From Acidobacteriota bacterium (GTDB lineage Bacteria > Acidobacteriota > Holophagae > Holophagales > Holophagaceae), in assembly GCA_016195985.1 (NCBI GenBank), contig JACPYP010000033.1:1-61107 (forward strand): DNA of 61,107 nucleotides, in the 5' to 3' direction. Within the stretch, counting starts at the first letter, position 1. Each line of letters begins with the position of its first letter. Below are positions 18,717-27,567 of this stretch, one piece after another. Made by a program: the position numbers and the translations under genes. The notes under the pieces were generated by a model. It was given only the letters and a program-made list of their open reading frames with translations, ran no database searches and was not told the origin of the DNA.

Positions 18717-19889
18717 ATGCGGTCCTGGTCGATGGGCATTCTGCTGGTCCTCGCGGTAGCTCTGGCTGGCGCGGGGGGCGCCGGCCTGGTGCTGTGGCTT
18801 CAGGGGCGCAAGGCACCCGTCCCCCAGCCCGTGCCCCAGGTCGCTCCCCCCGCGCCGGAGGTCCCGCTTCCGCAGGCTCCCGTGGCAATCTCCGCCCGCC
18901 CAGACGCTGCGCCTGGCGTTGAAGAAGTCATCGCCAAGGCCATGCCCGCCGTGGTCCTGGTGGAAACCTCTTCGGGCCGGGGCAGCGCCTTTTTCGTGGA
19001 CCGCGACCGGCTCCTCACCAACCACCACGTGGTGGCAGGGCAAAGCTACGTGAAGCTGCGCCTTTCCGACAACCGCACCCTGGATGCCGGCATCGCCGCC
19101 ACGGCCCAGGACTACGATCTCGCGGTGCTGCGGATCATGGGCCCCGCGCCGGATCACGCCTCCCTCGCCCTGGGCACCATCCAGGAGGTCCGCCAGGGAC
19201 AGGAGGTGCTGGCCATCGGCACGCCCCTGGGCGTGTTCCAGAACACCGTCACCCGGGGCATCGTCAGCGGCCTGCGCCAGCTGGACAAGGTGGTGGTGCT
19301 GCAGACGGACACGTCCCTGAACCCGGGCAACAGCGGCGGCCCGCTCATCGATCACGCAGGCCGGGTGGTGGGCATCAACACCATGGGCTTCCGAGGCAGC
19401 CAGGGCCTGAACTTCGCCGTGGCCATCGACCATGCCCGGGCCCTCATGGAGGGAAAGCCCCTGCCCATCGCCTTCGTCACGCCGCCGGCGGATGGCGCGC
19501 TCAAGGGCCTCCTGCCCGGCGCCAGCGCCAGCGAAGCCGACCAGGCCCGGGAGGAAGGGGCCAAGCGCTATGCGACACAGTTGGTGGCCCTCGCCCGTTC
19601 CGCCGACCAACTGGAATCCTCCTTCGCCACCTTCCTGGCCTACTACTGGGACGGGAAAGTGGTGGGAAGCTTCGACCGGAATTTCTATGCGCTGTGGGAA
19701 CGGGGCGCCCTCCAGGGCACCCCGGTGAAAGGGCACGAATCCGAAGCCGCCCGCATGCGCGCCGCGGCGGATCAGTTCCGGGAGCGCTCCCGCGGGGTGG
19801 AGGACCTGGCCCGCAAGGCCGACGTGTTCCCCGGCACGCGGCGCGACCTGCGCCAGCGGCTCCGGCTCGATCATAAGGAGCTTGAGTGA
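18717..19889 (+). CDS. HtrA-like trypsin-fold serine protease, membrane-anchored, no PDZ
   Basis: 390 residues from the ATG at 18717 (GGGAG upstream); an in-frame ATG at 18690 is possible. One N-terminal membrane anchor (ILLVLAVALAGAGGAGLVLWL) is followed by a proline-rich linker and a trypsin-like domain with the complete triad: His in LLTNHHVV, Asp in QDYDLAVLR and Ser in NPGNSGGPL. Unlike DegP/DegS there is no PDZ domain; instead about 130 residues of charged helix follow, with no recognised family. Probably a periplasm-facing quality-control or signalling protease. Confidence 0.85.
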   Translation: MRSWSMGILLVLAVALAGAGGAGLVLWLQGRKAPVPQPVPQVAPPAPEVPLPQAPVAISARPDAAPGVEEVIAKAMPAVVLVETSSGRGSAFFVDRDRLLTNHHVVAGQSYVKLRLSDNRTLDAGIAATAQDYDLAVLRIMGPAPDHASLALGTIQEVRQGQEVLAIGTPLGVFQNTVTRGIVSGLRQLDKVVVLQTDTSLNPGNSGGPLIDHAGRVVGINTMGFRGSQGLNFAVAIDHARALMEGKPLPIAFVTPPADGALKGLLPGASASEADQAREEGAKRYATQLVALARSADQLESSFATFLAYYWDGKVVGSFDRNFYALWERGALQGTPVKGHESEAARMRAAADQFRERSRGVEDLARKADVFPGTRRDLRQRLRLDHKELE

Positions 19890-19936
19890 GGCTGCGGCGG
19901 CGGCGTTTTGTATGATCAGGTGAGAAGGGGAGTTCC

Positions 19937-20467
19937 ATGGCCGAAGAAAAGAAAGAACCCTGGCTGAACCTGCTGGCCCTCACGACGGTGATCCTGGCGG
20001 TCTGCGCGACGCTGGCCACCTTCAAGGGCGGCGGCTATTCCACCAAGACCGTGCTGAACCAGGCTCAGGCCTCGGATACCTGGGCCCACTACCAGGCCAA
20101 GGGCATCAAGGGGAACCTCTACGAAGTGGAAGCCATGCGCCTCAGGCGGGAGATCGAGCTGGCGCCCAAGGCCTCGCTGGCAGTGCTGGAGAAAAGCTTG
20201 GCCGAGGTGGAGAAGAAGGTCGCCAAGTACGAGGGCGAGAAGACCGACATCGACAAGAAGGCCCGGGGCTTCGAGGAGGCCAAGGCGGACGCCCAGAAGC
20301 ACGGCGCGCCCTTCGGCCTCGCGGTGATTTTTCTTCAGATCGCCATCCTGCTTTCCTCCATCGCGGCCCTGATGAAGAAGCAGCCCGTCTACTGGGCAGG
20401 GCTCGCCGTGGGCGCGGTGGGGCTCGTCTACTTCGTCAACGGCTTCTTCCTTTTATTCAACGTCTGA
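19937..20467 (+). CDS. DUF4337 family membrane protein
   Basis: 176 residues. The N-terminal segment (LNLLALTTVILAVCATLATFKGGGYSTKTVL) and QASDTWAHYQAKGIK are characteristic of DUF4337. A charged coiled coil (LAVLEKSLAEVEKKVAKYEGE) spans the middle and two membrane helices close the protein (GLAVIFLQIAILLSSIAAL, LAVGAVGLVYFVNGFFLLF). Function unknown. Its stop overlaps the start of the Nudix gene (TGATG), so the two are co-translated. Confidence 0.85.
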   Translation: MAEEKKEPWLNLLALTTVILAVCATLATFKGGGYSTKTVLNQAQASDTWAHYQAKGIKGNLYEVEAMRLRREIELAPKASLAVLEKSLAEVEKKVAKYEGEKTDIDKKARGFEEAKADAQKHGAPFGLAVIFLQIAILLSSIAALMKKQPVYWAGLAVGAVGLVYFVNGFFLLFNV

Positions 20468-20910
20468 TGTGGGCCCTCACTGTCGCCGGCATCATCGAGC
20501 GTGAGGGGCGCTTTCTCTTTGTGGAGGAGCCCGACAAGGTGACGGGCCTGCCCGTCATCAACCAGCCTGCGGGCCACGTGGAGCCCGGGGAGGCCCTGCT
20601 GGACGCCGTGCGCCGCGAGGTGCGCGAGGAAACAGGCCTGGCGTTCACGCCCGAGGCCATCGTGGGGCTGTACCCCCTGAAGGCCGCCAACGGGAAGGAC
20701 TACTTCCGCGTGTGCTACTGGGGCACCGTGCCGCAGGGCGCCGTGGCCGCGCCGCAGGATCCCGACATCCTGCGTTGCCGGTGGCTCAGCCGCGAGGAGC
20801 TGGCCGACGTCCCGCTGCGTTCCGGCTGGGTCCGGCGCTGCCTGGAGGATGCCCTGGCGGGACGGCGATTCCCGCTGGATCTGGTGGCGGACATCCGCGT
20901 CGAGCGCTGA
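20467..20910 (+). CDS. Nudix hydrolase (NudJ-like)
   Basis: 147 residues with a complete Nudix box: GHVEPGEALLDAV followed by RREVREETGL, which supplies the G.....E.......REU.EE.GU pattern. The start TVAGIIEREGRFLFVEE and the QPAGHVE segment are typical of NudJ-type phosphatases that hydrolyse HMP-PP and nucleotide di- or triphosphates. The substrate cannot be read from sequence. Start overlaps the DUF4337 stop; it converges one base from the DUF4199 gene. Confidence 0.88.
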   Translation: MWALTVAGIIEREGRFLFVEEPDKVTGLPVINQPAGHVEPGEALLDAVRREVREETGLAFTPEAIVGLYPLKAANGKDYFRVCYWGTVPQGAVAAPQDPDILRCRWLSREELADVPLRSGWVRRCLEDALAGRRFPLDLVADIRVER

Positions 20911-20911
20911 A

Positions 20912-21388
20912 TCACTTCTTCCGGAACCAGATGGACGCGATGATCGAGGTGAGGAAACCCGTGGCCATGGTGCCGATGGCGCCGGCCATGGCGCTGGCGC
21001 GGGGCGTCTGCATGGAGGCTCCGGCCTTCACGGCGGCTTCGATCTGCCCGGCGCTGAGGCCCTGTTTGGCCATCATCTGCCGGCCCAGGGCCTCGATGTC
21101 CTGGAAGTAGTGCGGGAAAGCCACGGTGGTGAAGAGGTAGCTGCCCCAGTAGATGAGAATCGAGGCCAGCAGCGAGATGCTCACGCCGTTCCACACCTGG
21201 CGGCCATAGCCGCTGGCGGGGGTCAGGCCCCGCAGGGCCCAGACCAGGATGCCGATCTGGATGGGCACCACCAGCCAGAACAGGAAGAGCAAGCTGGGGC
21301 TCTTGTACCAGCCCGTGAGGCCCATGACGAAGGTCCAAGCGGTCACGGAAAGGCCGAGGATCAGGCCGGCGCGGAGGGTGGGGTGCAT
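20912..21388 (-). CDS. DUF4199 family membrane protein
   Basis: 158 residues with four probable membrane segments (AGLILGLSVTAWTFVMGL, LLFLFWLVVPIQIGILVWAL, VSISLLASILIYWGSYLF, MAGAIGTMATGFLTSIIASI) and a helical loop of the form YFQDIEALGRQMMAKQGLS. This is the DUF4199 pattern; function unknown. It is the last gene of a short minus-strand group after the SDR remnant and the DinB-like gene. Confidence 0.75.
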   Translation of the reverse strand: MHPTLRAGLILGLSVTAWTFVMGLTGWYKSPSLLFLFWLVVPIQIGILVWALRGLTPASGYGRQVWNGVSISLLASILIYWGSYLFTTVAFPHYFQDIEALGRQMMAKQGLSAGQIEAAVKAGASMQTPRASAMAGAIGTMATGFLTSIIASIWFRKK

Positions 21389-21395
21389 GCGGACC

Positions 21396-21488
21396 TCAGA
21401 AGATGTGGGTGCCGCCGTTCACAGGCAGGGTGGGGCCGGGGCCGCGGCTGGCTCCGGTGACGAGGGCGGCTCGGCCAGAGAAGGGCAT
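21396..21488 (-). pseudogene. Internally deleted short-chain dehydrogenase (30-codon remnant)
   Basis: The frame from ATG (21488) to TGA (21396) reads MPFSGRAALVTGASRG directly followed by PGPTLPVNGGTHIF. The first part is the canonical SDR start with the NAD(P) motif TGASRG; the second is the canonical FabG-like C-terminus (LPVNGG). A functional SDR has about 215 residues between them. The reading frame survived the deletion. It sits 8 bases after the DinB-like gene, so the original gene was probably in the same operon. Confidence 0.8.
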
Positions 21489-21495
21489 GGGCGGC

Positions 21496-21996
21496 TCAAG
21501 CCCCGCTCAGTTCTGTGATGGACATGCCGCCGGTGGCGCCGGGCACGCCGGTGAGCGCCCGGCGCAGGTAGCCCGCCTGGCCCAGGTGGAAGGCGAGGTG
21601 GGTGGCCACATGCATGAGAAAGCGCCTGGTGGGGGGCTGCAGGCCCATGACGGCCTGGGGGAAGGGCAGGGCCAGGGCCTCTTCCGTCAGAGCTTCCAGG
21701 CCCTTTTCCAGATCGGCGAGGGCGCTTTCCAGAAGCGCGGCCACCTCGGCGCGGGTGCCTTCCCGCTGGGCGAATTCCTGCTCGCGCTGGCGCGCGTAGC
21801 CTGTGCCGCCAAGGACCGCCCCCAGGAAGTGGCGCAGGTTGCCGGCCGCGTGCAGGGCCAGGTTGCCCGCGCTGTTGCTGATGCCCGGCAGCGTGCGCCA
21901 GAGGGAGACATCATCCGGGAAGCTTTCGACTTCGCGGATGAAGCAACGGAGGTCGCGGCGGAACAGGGCGAGAAGGTCGGCTGCGAAGGGGGTCAT
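21496..21996 (-). CDS. DinB-like / DUF1572 four-helix protein
   Basis: 166 residues. The four-helix layout and histidines fit the DinB/YfiT superfamily, DUF1572 type: SAGNLALHAAGNLRHFLGAV carries the first metal-binding histidine and HVATHLAFHLGQAGYLRR the last pair. Members are metal-binding thiol-transferase-like proteins of mostly unknown substrate. A much longer frame continues upstream, but it runs antisense through glsA; ATG 21996 follows a GGAGCG site and fits the family length. Confidence 0.82.
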   Translation of the reverse strand: MTPFAADLLALFRRDLRCFIREVESFPDDVSLWRTLPGISNSAGNLALHAAGNLRHFLGAVLGGTGYARQREQEFAQREGTRAEVAALLESALADLEKGLEALTEEALALPFPQAVMGLQPPTRRFLMHVATHLAFHLGQAGYLRRALTGVPGATGGMSITELSGA

Positions 21997-22021
21997 GGGC
22001 GCTCCTTCAGAAGAGGATCTT

Positions 22022-22052
22022 CGCCACAGATGAACACAGATGAACGCGGATG
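22022..22052. repeat. Short direct repeat (ACAGATGAAC twice)
   Basis: The motif CCACAGATGAACACAGATG with a trailing AACGCGGAT is of a type found scattered between genes in many bacteria. A related inverse form (ATCCGTGTGAATCCGTG) lies near 35821-35837. Confidence 0.5.
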
Positions 22053-22089
22053 GAAACCATGGGCATGATCCGTGGCTTATCCTCGAACC

Positions 22090-23001
22090 ATGGACCTTCA
22101 ATCGCTCCTTGACGACATCGCCCGCGAGGCGGCTCCCCTGGCGGTCCAGGGGAAGGTGGCGGACTACATTCCGGCCCTGGCTGCGGTGGATCCATCCCGC
22201 TTCGGCATCGCCCTGGCCACGGTGGACGGCCAGCTGGTGGGCAGCGGGGATTGGCAGGCGCCCTTCTCCATCCAGAGCGTGTCCAAGGCCTTCTCCCTGG
22301 CCCTGGTGCTGGCCCGGGACGGCGAGGCCCTGTGGAAGCGCGTGGGACTGGAGCCCTCGGGCAACCCTTTCAACTCGCTGGTGCAGCTGGAATACGAGAA
22401 GGGCATTCCGCGCAATCCCTTCATCAACGCCGGGGCCCTCATCCTCGTGGACCGCCTGCTGTCCCTCACGGGCGATTCCCTGGGCGCCCTCCGCGATTTC
22501 CTGCGGGCGGAAAGCGGGAGTCCGGCCGTGGACATGGATCCGGAGGTGGCTGCCTCCGAGGCGGCCCATGGCCACCGCAACGCGGCTCTGGCCCATTTCA
22601 TGGCCAGTTGCGGCAACCTGGAGAACCCGGTGGAGCGAGTGCTCGACCACTACTTCCGCCAGTGCAGCCTCCGCATGAGCTGCGGGGACCTGGCCCGGGC
22701 CGGGCTCTTCCTGGCCAACCACGGCCTGCGCGCGGACAGCTCGCGCCTGCTCAGCCGCAGCGAGGCCAAGCGCATCAACGCCATCATGCTTACCTGCGGA
22801 ACCTACGACGCGGCGGGCGACTTCGCCTACCGCGTGGGCCTGCCCGGCAAGAGCGGCGTGGGGGGCGGCATTCTCGCAGTGCTGCCCGGACGGGGCACCC
22901 TCTGCGTGTGGAGCCCCGCCCTGGACAGGCACGGCAACAGCGTGGCTGGCGTGGAGGCCCTGGATCGTTTCACCACCCGCACGGGCTGGTCGGTGTTCTG
23001 A
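22090..23001 (+). CDS. glsA: Glutaminase A
   Basis: 303 residues from the ATG at 22090. Hydrolyses glutamine to glutamate and ammonia. It has the serine-dependent beta-lactamase-like fold with the S-x-x-K motif in SIQSVSKAF, the NPFINAGAL segment, and the K-S-G motif in LPGKSGVGGGILAV. Length and order match family members throughout. It is a single plus-strand gene that starts next to the divergent DinB-like gene. Confidence 0.95.
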   Translation: MDLQSLLDDIAREAAPLAVQGKVADYIPALAAVDPSRFGIALATVDGQLVGSGDWQAPFSIQSVSKAFSLALVLARDGEALWKRVGLEPSGNPFNSLVQLEYEKGIPRNPFINAGALILVDRLLSLTGDSLGALRDFLRAESGSPAVDMDPEVAASEAAHGHRNAALAHFMASCGNLENPVERVLDHYFRQCSLRMSCGDLARAGLFLANHGLRADSSRLLSRSEAKRINAIMLTCGTYDAAGDFAYRVGLPGKSGVGGGILAVLPGRGTLCVWSPALDRHGNSVAGVEALDRFTTRTGWSVF

Positions 23002-23008
23002 GAGGCTG

Positions 23009-23461
23009 TTATGTCCGGCTCAGCAGGGCCAGGCCCGCCAGCACCAGCAGGATGCCCAGGGCCTTCGGCAGGGCGAAGGCCTCGCGGAACACGGCGATGG
23101 CGATGGGGATGAGCAGCAGGCTCGCCGCGCCGTTCACGGCCACGCCGGACCATTGCAGGGAGACCCCGGCCCGGAACGCCAGCAGGAAACCCACTTCGAT
23201 GAGCAGCACGCCCACGCCCAGGGCCAGCGCCACCCAGGGGCCGGAGCCCTGGGCCAGGCCCGCGAAGGCCAGGCGCCAGGGATTGCCGGCGCCCGCGGGC
23301 TGAAGGAAGGGGAGGGCCACCAGGCAGAGCAGGAAGGCCACGCCATAGGCCGCCATGAGCATGGCCATGGGGTTCACGGTGGCGGGCACGCATTTCTGGG
23401 CGAACTGGTAGATCACCACGCCAACGGCGGCCACAGCCAGGAAGAGCAACTCGGGTTTCAA
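23009..23461 (-). CDS. EamA/DMT-type half-size membrane transporter
   Basis: 150 residues from a TTG at 23461 that overlaps the rlmF stop (TTGA) and has GGAG five bases upstream. About five hydrophobic helices ([83 protein letters not shown]) fit one EamA repeat, so it should work as a dimer like small multidrug-resistance-type carriers. The substrate is unknown. Confidence 0.75.
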   Translation of the reverse strand: MKPELLFLAVAAVGVVIYQFAQKCVPATVNPMAMLMAAYGVAFLLCLVALPFLQPAGAGNPWRLAFAGLAQGSGPWVALALGVGVLLIEVGFLLAFRAGVSLQWSGVAVNGAASLLLIPIAIAVFREAFALPKALGILLVLAGLALLSRT

Positions 23462-24435
23462 GGGAGCTCCGGGTTCAGGATCGAATGGAAGGCCCGTCTT
23501 GCCTCGGCCGTCTGGAAGCTCCAGGCCACGAAGCGGCTCTGTTTCTGGCCCTGTGCCATGGCCACGGTGCGGATGTCGCGGGCTTCGGCCTGGCGCAGAG
23601 CCCGGTGCACGGCGGGCAGGGAGCGGGAGCTGGATACCAGGGAGGTGAACCAGCCCACGCGGTCGCCCAGGCCGGCGCTCTCGCCGATCATGCGGCGGAT
23701 GAAGCCTGCCTCGCCCCCTTCGCACCAAAGTTCGGGATCCTGGCCGCCGAAATTCCGGACGGGGCGGCCCGTGTCCCGGCCCAGCTTGCGCCACTTCTGC
23801 TGCGCCGCCTCGCGGGCCTCGCGGGCAGAGCCGTGGAAGGGCGGGTTGCAGAGCGTCAGGCCGAAGCGCTCTCCGGGGCGCAACACGCCGCGGAAAATGG
23901 CGCCGGGTTCCGCCTGGTGGCGCAGTTCGATGGCGGCGCTCCAGCCGGCGTTGGCGGCCAGGATGCGGGAGGCCGAGGCCAGGGCCGCCTCGTCGATGTC
24001 AGAGCCAACGAAGGACCAGCCGTATTCACGGTGGCCCACGAGCGGGTATATGGCATTGGCGCCCACGCCCACATCCAGCACGCGCAGGCCGGGGCCCCGG
24101 GGAACGGCGCCGGCGGCATCCTCCGCCAGGAGATCGGCCAGGTGGTGCAGGTAGTCTGCCCGCCCCGGAACGGGCGGGCAGAGGTAGCCGCTGGGGATGT
24201 CCCAACCACGGATGCCGTAGGCTTCGGCCAGCAGGGCGCGGTTCAGGGTTTTCACCGCCGCGGGATCGGCGAAATCGATGGAAAGGCCGCCGTGTGGGGC
24301 CCTGCGGAGGAAGGGGGCCAGCTCCGCGCAGGCCGCCGCCAGCCTCTGGAAATCGTAGCCCGCCGCGTGCCGGTTGCGCGGATGCAGGCCGGGCTTGGCG
24401 GGCCGGGGACCGGCGGAGTGGCGAGACGTACCCAT
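23458..24435 (-). CDS. rlmF: 23S rRNA (adenine-1618-N6)-methyltransferase
   Basis: 325 residues. Methylates A1618 of 23S rRNA using SAM. Landmarks: the N-terminal [13 protein letters not shown], the SAM-binding [15 protein letters not shown], the acidic [12 protein letters not shown] and the NPPF-type catalytic motif CNPPFH, then [19 protein letters not shown]. These are all RlmF/METTL16-type features. Its stop overlaps the start of the EamA-like gene by TTGA. Confidence 0.92.
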   Translation of the reverse strand: MGTSRHSAGPRPAKPGLHPRNRHAAGYDFQRLAAACAELAPFLRRAPHGGLSIDFADPAAVKTLNRALLAEAYGIRGWDIPSGYLCPPVPGRADYLHHLADLLAEDAAGAVPRGPGLRVLDVGVGANAIYPLVGHREYGWSFVGSDIDEAALASASRILAANAGWSAAIELRHQAEPGAIFRGVLRPGERFGLTLCNPPFHGSAREAREAAQQKWRKLGRDTGRPVRNFGGQDPELWCEGGEAGFIRRMIGESAGLGDRVGWFTSLVSSSRSLPAVHRALRQAEARDIRTVAMAQGQKQSRFVAWSFQTAEARRAFHSILNPELP

Positions 24436-24461
24436 CCCCTAGTGTGGGACGGCCGGGATTC

Positions 24462-25049
24462 TCAGGGAAGGTTTTCGCCGCCTTCGGTCTGCGCCAAGTG
24501 GGCCGCCTGCCGGCGGGCCAGGATCCAGAAGAGGGTGGCCAGGATCACGGTCAGCGCCGCCAGCGTGAAGGCCAGGTTGCGGCCCCGCCAGAGGCCGTCC
24601 CAGGCCTTCATGAACTCTGTGGCCAGGACATTGGCCTTGCCGCCGTAGAGCTCCAGGTCGCGCAGGTATTTCTTGGTGTCCTCCGGCTCGTATCCGAGGG
24701 GATTGGCGCCCTTGGGCGCGGCGCGCAGGTAGATGATGGTGGCGGCGCCCAGGCCCGCGGCGAGGATGCCTGCGGTGATCTGGCGGATGCGGGTCAGGCG
24801 CTGCGCCGCGGAAGCGCCCAGGTGGCGCACGAAGCCGCGGTCGAGCTGGGCCTGGGTGGCCTCGTCCCGGCGGCGGAGCCCATCCAGGATGGCGGTCCGC
24901 GCTTCGGGAAGCAGCTCAAGCTTCCGGCGGTCCAGCTCCGCCAGCGCGGCCTCCACGGCCTCGGTGCGGTAGTCCAGGTGGCGCTGCAGGTAGCGCCTCA
25001 ATTCCGCATCTGAGAGGGAAGGCATGCGCGTCTGGAAGGTGTCCGTCAT
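24462..25049 (-). CDS. Hypothetical protein with two membrane helices
   Basis: 195 residues. A helical, charged N-terminal half (LSDAELRRYLQRHLDYRTEAVEAALAELDRRKL) precedes a first membrane helix (ITAGILAAGLGAATIIYL), a soluble loop (YEPEDTKKYLRDLELYGG) and a second helix (LAFTLAALTVILATLFWILA). No family was recognised. It lies 6 bases after the SRPBCC gene and may be co-transcribed with it and rlmF. Confidence 0.7.
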   Translation of the reverse strand: MTDTFQTRMPSLSDAELRRYLQRHLDYRTEAVEAALAELDRRKLELLPEARTAILDGLRRRDEATQAQLDRGFVRHLGASAAQRLTRIRQITAGILAAGLGAATIIYLRAAPKGANPLGYEPEDTKKYLRDLELYGGKANVLATEFMKAWDGLWRGRNLAFTLAALTVILATLFWILARRQAAHLAQTEGGENLP

Positions 25050-25055
25050 GGCCCG

Positions 25056-25505
25056 CTAGCCTTCGGCCAGCAGTGCTGCGAGGCGGTCGAAGGCCTGTTC
25101 GTGGTCGGCCTGAAGCGAACGGGCAGCCTCGCGGGCGGCGGCATCGGGAAAGCGCAGGCGCAGGCTGAGGCGCGTGTCGCCGTCGGCGGTCTCCAATTCG
25201 ACGGTGGCCCGGAAGGGCGGATGGGAGAGGTGATCGAAGACGATGCGTTCCGGCACATCCATCTCGACGAAGCGGCATTCACCGGGCCGGCCGGCGCCAT
25301 CTGGGCCGTGCAGGACGAAGCGCCAGGGGCCGCCGGCCTCGGGCTCAAATTCCTGGATGGCGGCGTGGCAATCCTTGGGGCCCCACCACTGCGCCAACTG
25401 GGCGGGATCCAGCCAGGCGGCCAGGACCCGTTCCCGGGGCGCCAGGAACGCGCGGGTGATGAGGAGGTCGCGTTCTGCGGCGCCCAGATGCCTGCTCTCG
25501 TCCAT
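25056..25505 (-). CDS. SRPBCC / AHSA1-like domain protein
   Basis: 149 residues. The pattern ITRAFLAPRERVLAAWLDP, QWWGPKDC, PGGPWRFVLHGPDG-like strand and ERIVFDHLS matches the activator-of-Hsp90-ATPase-like (AHSA1) branch of the START/Bet v1 fold, which binds hydrophobic ligands. Partner and ligand unknown. A GGGG site precedes the ATG. Confidence 0.85.
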   Translation of the reverse strand: MDESRHLGAAERDLLITRAFLAPRERVLAAWLDPAQLAQWWGPKDCHAAIQEFEPEAGGPWRFVLHGPDGAGRPGECRFVEMDVPERIVFDHLSHPPFRATVELETADGDTRLSLRLRFPDAAAREAARSLQADHEQAFDRLAALLAEG

Positions 25506-25571
25506 GGGGCCTCCCCGCGGATGTCCGTCCGGGAAAAGCTTAACCGCCCGGCGACGCCGCGGCGCGTGTGC

Positions 25572-26261
25572 TCAGTGGCCCTTGGCGGGCTGCACCCCAG
25601 CCTCCTCCTTCAGCGAGGCCTCCAGCTGTATCTGGATTTCCTTCAGGTTCGATTGGGTGGAGTTGAGAGAGCTGAGGAGCTGACAGAGCACCCGCAGGAG
25701 ATCCACGGGCTCGACCCGCTTGAGCTCCAGGTCCGTCAGGACGTCGATGAGGCGGGGCCCGCCGAAGTTGGCCAGGGCTCCTTGGGAGGCCACGGCCATG
25801 GAGTCGCGCTGGGTGGCATAGGCCGCGGAGTAGCGGCGGAGAGCCTCGTCCGGGATGTAGGTGGCCGACTGGTTGGCCACGGCCACATCCCAGGCCTCGT
25901 GCCGCAGGGTGGGCAGGGATGTGCTCACGCTGAAGCCGCCATGGAGCTTGGCTTGGACATGCTCATTGATGGTCTGCTTGGAGGCCCCGGATTTGATTTC
26001 CCGCACCACGGCCTCGGCCAATTCCTGCAGCGGCTTGCGGCGCTTGAGGTTGCTGGCCTGGGAGGCATTGACCTCCTCCAGGTTTACCCGCAGCTCGGCC
26101 TCGATTTGCTGGCGGGCCAGTTGAGCGGATTTCACGTGGTTGTGGTGGGTGACGGCGTGCTCAAGGCCCAGGGCCGTGAGGATGCCCACCACGAGCATCA
26201 CGTATTCCTTCAGGAACTCGCGCAGGGAATGAAGGCCGTGCTTGGGAGGATCGATATGCAT
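25572..26261 (-). CDS. Hypothetical protein with one N-terminal membrane helix
   Basis: 229 residues. After a short N-terminus (MHIDPPKHGLHSLREFLKEY) one hydrophobic helix (VMLVVGILTALGLEHAV) is followed by a long helical region (SAQLARQQIEAELRVNLEEVNAS) and a C-terminal coiled coil (LNSTQSNLKEIQIQLEASLKE). The pattern resembles uncharacterised proteins in which the segment YVMLVVGILTAL begins the membrane helix. Function unknown. Confidence 0.7.
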   Translation of the reverse strand: MHIDPPKHGLHSLREFLKEYVMLVVGILTALGLEHAVTHHNHVKSAQLARQQIEAELRVNLEEVNASQASNLKRRKPLQELAEAVVREIKSGASKQTINEHVQAKLHGGFSVSTSLPTLRHEAWDVAVANQSATYIPDEALRRYSAAYATQRDSMAVASQGALANFGGPRLIDVLTDLELKRVEPVDLLRVLCQLLSSLNSTQSNLKEIQIQLEASLKEEAGVQPAKGH

Positions 26262-26376
26262 GGGAACTCGCAGCGTCAGAATGTGGCATGGGGGCAGGGA
26301 GTGCCTTCCATGGATTCTAGACTGCGCCTCGCCACCGCGAGTAGGCGCCTGCTGCTGGCCCGAGAAGCCCGGGGCC

Positions 26377-27123
26377 TCAACCGCCGATGAGGCTAAGGTT
26401 CACCACGGCCTTCGTCTGCCCCTTTTCCCCGCCGCCGGAGCCGCTGGTTTCGTTCACGTGCTGGACGACGATGAGCCGGTTGCCCGAACGGGCGAAATAG
26501 TATTCCTCTTTCTGGTTCTGCTCGAAGGTGATGACCAGGAGGGCCCGCCCTTTGACCCGCACCGAGGATTGGATGGCCAGGGGCAGGCCATCGGCGCCGA
26601 TCCAGAGCTTGGCCGTGGCTTCCAGTTCCTTGACGTACTTCTTTTCCTGCTCGCCCATGCGGGGTGTCAGCTTGAGGCTCAGCAGGCGGGCGGGCTTGCC
26701 CTGCCAGGTGTCGGCCTTTTCGTCGACCAGCTGGGCCTGGTCGAGGGTGCGGATCAGTTCGTCACTTCCGTTGAGGTATTCGGAAACGGCGACGGCTTTG
26801 AGGCCCTCGATGGCGCGGCGGGTGGGGGTCTTCTTCTCCGGATCCTGCACCTTGGCCCGGGCTTCCTGGGCGGCGGTCTGGATGAGGTTGCGGCTCCAGG
26901 ACAGCTTCAGGCCCTGGGGGCCGTCCTCGGCCTGGCTGGTGGCCTTGCCTTCGGAGATGACGGGCTTCTTGTCGTCGCCCTGCTTGCTCCAGAACTGGTA
27001 GGTGATGTTCGCCTTCACGGGATCCTGGCCATTGAGCTTGGCCAGGGTGCTTTTCAGGTCGCTCAGGGTGTCGGCCTGAGCCAGGGCGCAGGCCAGCAGA
27101 AGGGGCAGCCATCGAAGGTTCAT
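26377..27123 (-). CDS. Secreted hypothetical protein
   Basis: 248 residues with a signal peptide (MNLRWLPLLLACALAQA). The mature part begins as a helix (DTLSDLKSTLAKLNGQ) and then alternates strands (VKANITYQFWSKQGDDKKP, ATAKLWIGADGLPLAIQSSV, LLVITFEQNQKEEYYFA), which resembles LolA-like or outer-membrane-lipoprotein-sorting folds without clear motif support. Periplasmic location is likely; function unknown. Confidence 0.75.
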   Translation of the reverse strand: MNLRWLPLLLACALAQADTLSDLKSTLAKLNGQDPVKANITYQFWSKQGDDKKPVISEGKATSQAEDGPQGLKLSWSRNLIQTAAQEARAKVQDPEKKTPTRRAIEGLKAVAVSEYLNGSDELIRTLDQAQLVDEKADTWQGKPARLLSLKLTPRMGEQEKKYVKELEATAKLWIGADGLPLAIQSSVRVKGRALLVITFEQNQKEEYYFARSGNRLIVVQHVNETSGSGGGEKGQTKAVVNLSLIGG

Positions 27124-27236
27124 AAGGGCTCCGGAGTTCGTCAGGGATGAGCCGGCGCCAGGAAAGGTTCAACAGACCGGAGCCGGAGCTCATGCTACGG
27201 CCCGCCGGTTTCATCGGTTTACGGAGAAGGAAGGCC

Positions 27237-27458
27237 CTATTCGCCGTCACCTGGCATGGGGGCGGCGCCCAGGCGCTGGCTTTCCAGTTCCAGCTCTTTC
27301 ATGCGCTGGGCGTGCTCCATCTCCTTGATCCGAAGTTCCCGTTCGTGGGCCATTTCGGCCTCGCGCACCTTCTTCCAGACCCCGAATCCGGCGAGCACCC
27401 CTGCCAGCACGAAGGCGCCGATGGGAACGATGTAGGCGCTGTTGAGAACCTCGAACAT
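27237..27458 (-). CDS. Small membrane protein with charged helix
   Basis: 73 residues from the ATG at 27458 (GGGAGG upstream). One membrane helix (AYIVPIGAFVLAGVLAGFGVW) is followed by a highly charged helix (REAEMAHERELRIKEMEHAQ). The shape recalls PspB-type small membrane proteins, but no homology is claimed. Function unknown. Confidence 0.65.
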   Translation of the reverse strand: MFEVLNSAYIVPIGAFVLAGVLAGFGVWKKVREAEMAHERELRIKEMEHAQRMKELELESQRLGAAPMPGDGE

Positions 27459-27567
27459 GGAACCTCCCGAAAAAACCAGCATGAGGATTTGTTCTCATCG
27501 CATGGGCCTTATTCGGCCAAGGGTCGACCCCCGCCGGCCAATGGCGGTCCAGTCAAGCCTGACGGGT

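Noticed and set aside
21997-22932. N-terminal extension of the DinB-like gene
   Set aside because: The frame continues through the glsA gene in antisense; only the part from 21996 has family features and a ribosome binding site.
23462-23794. N-terminal extension of the EamA-like protein
   Set aside because: The extension lies within rlmF in another frame, is arginine/proline-rich and lacks membrane segments; the TTG at 23461 with GGAG and TTGA overlap explains the start.
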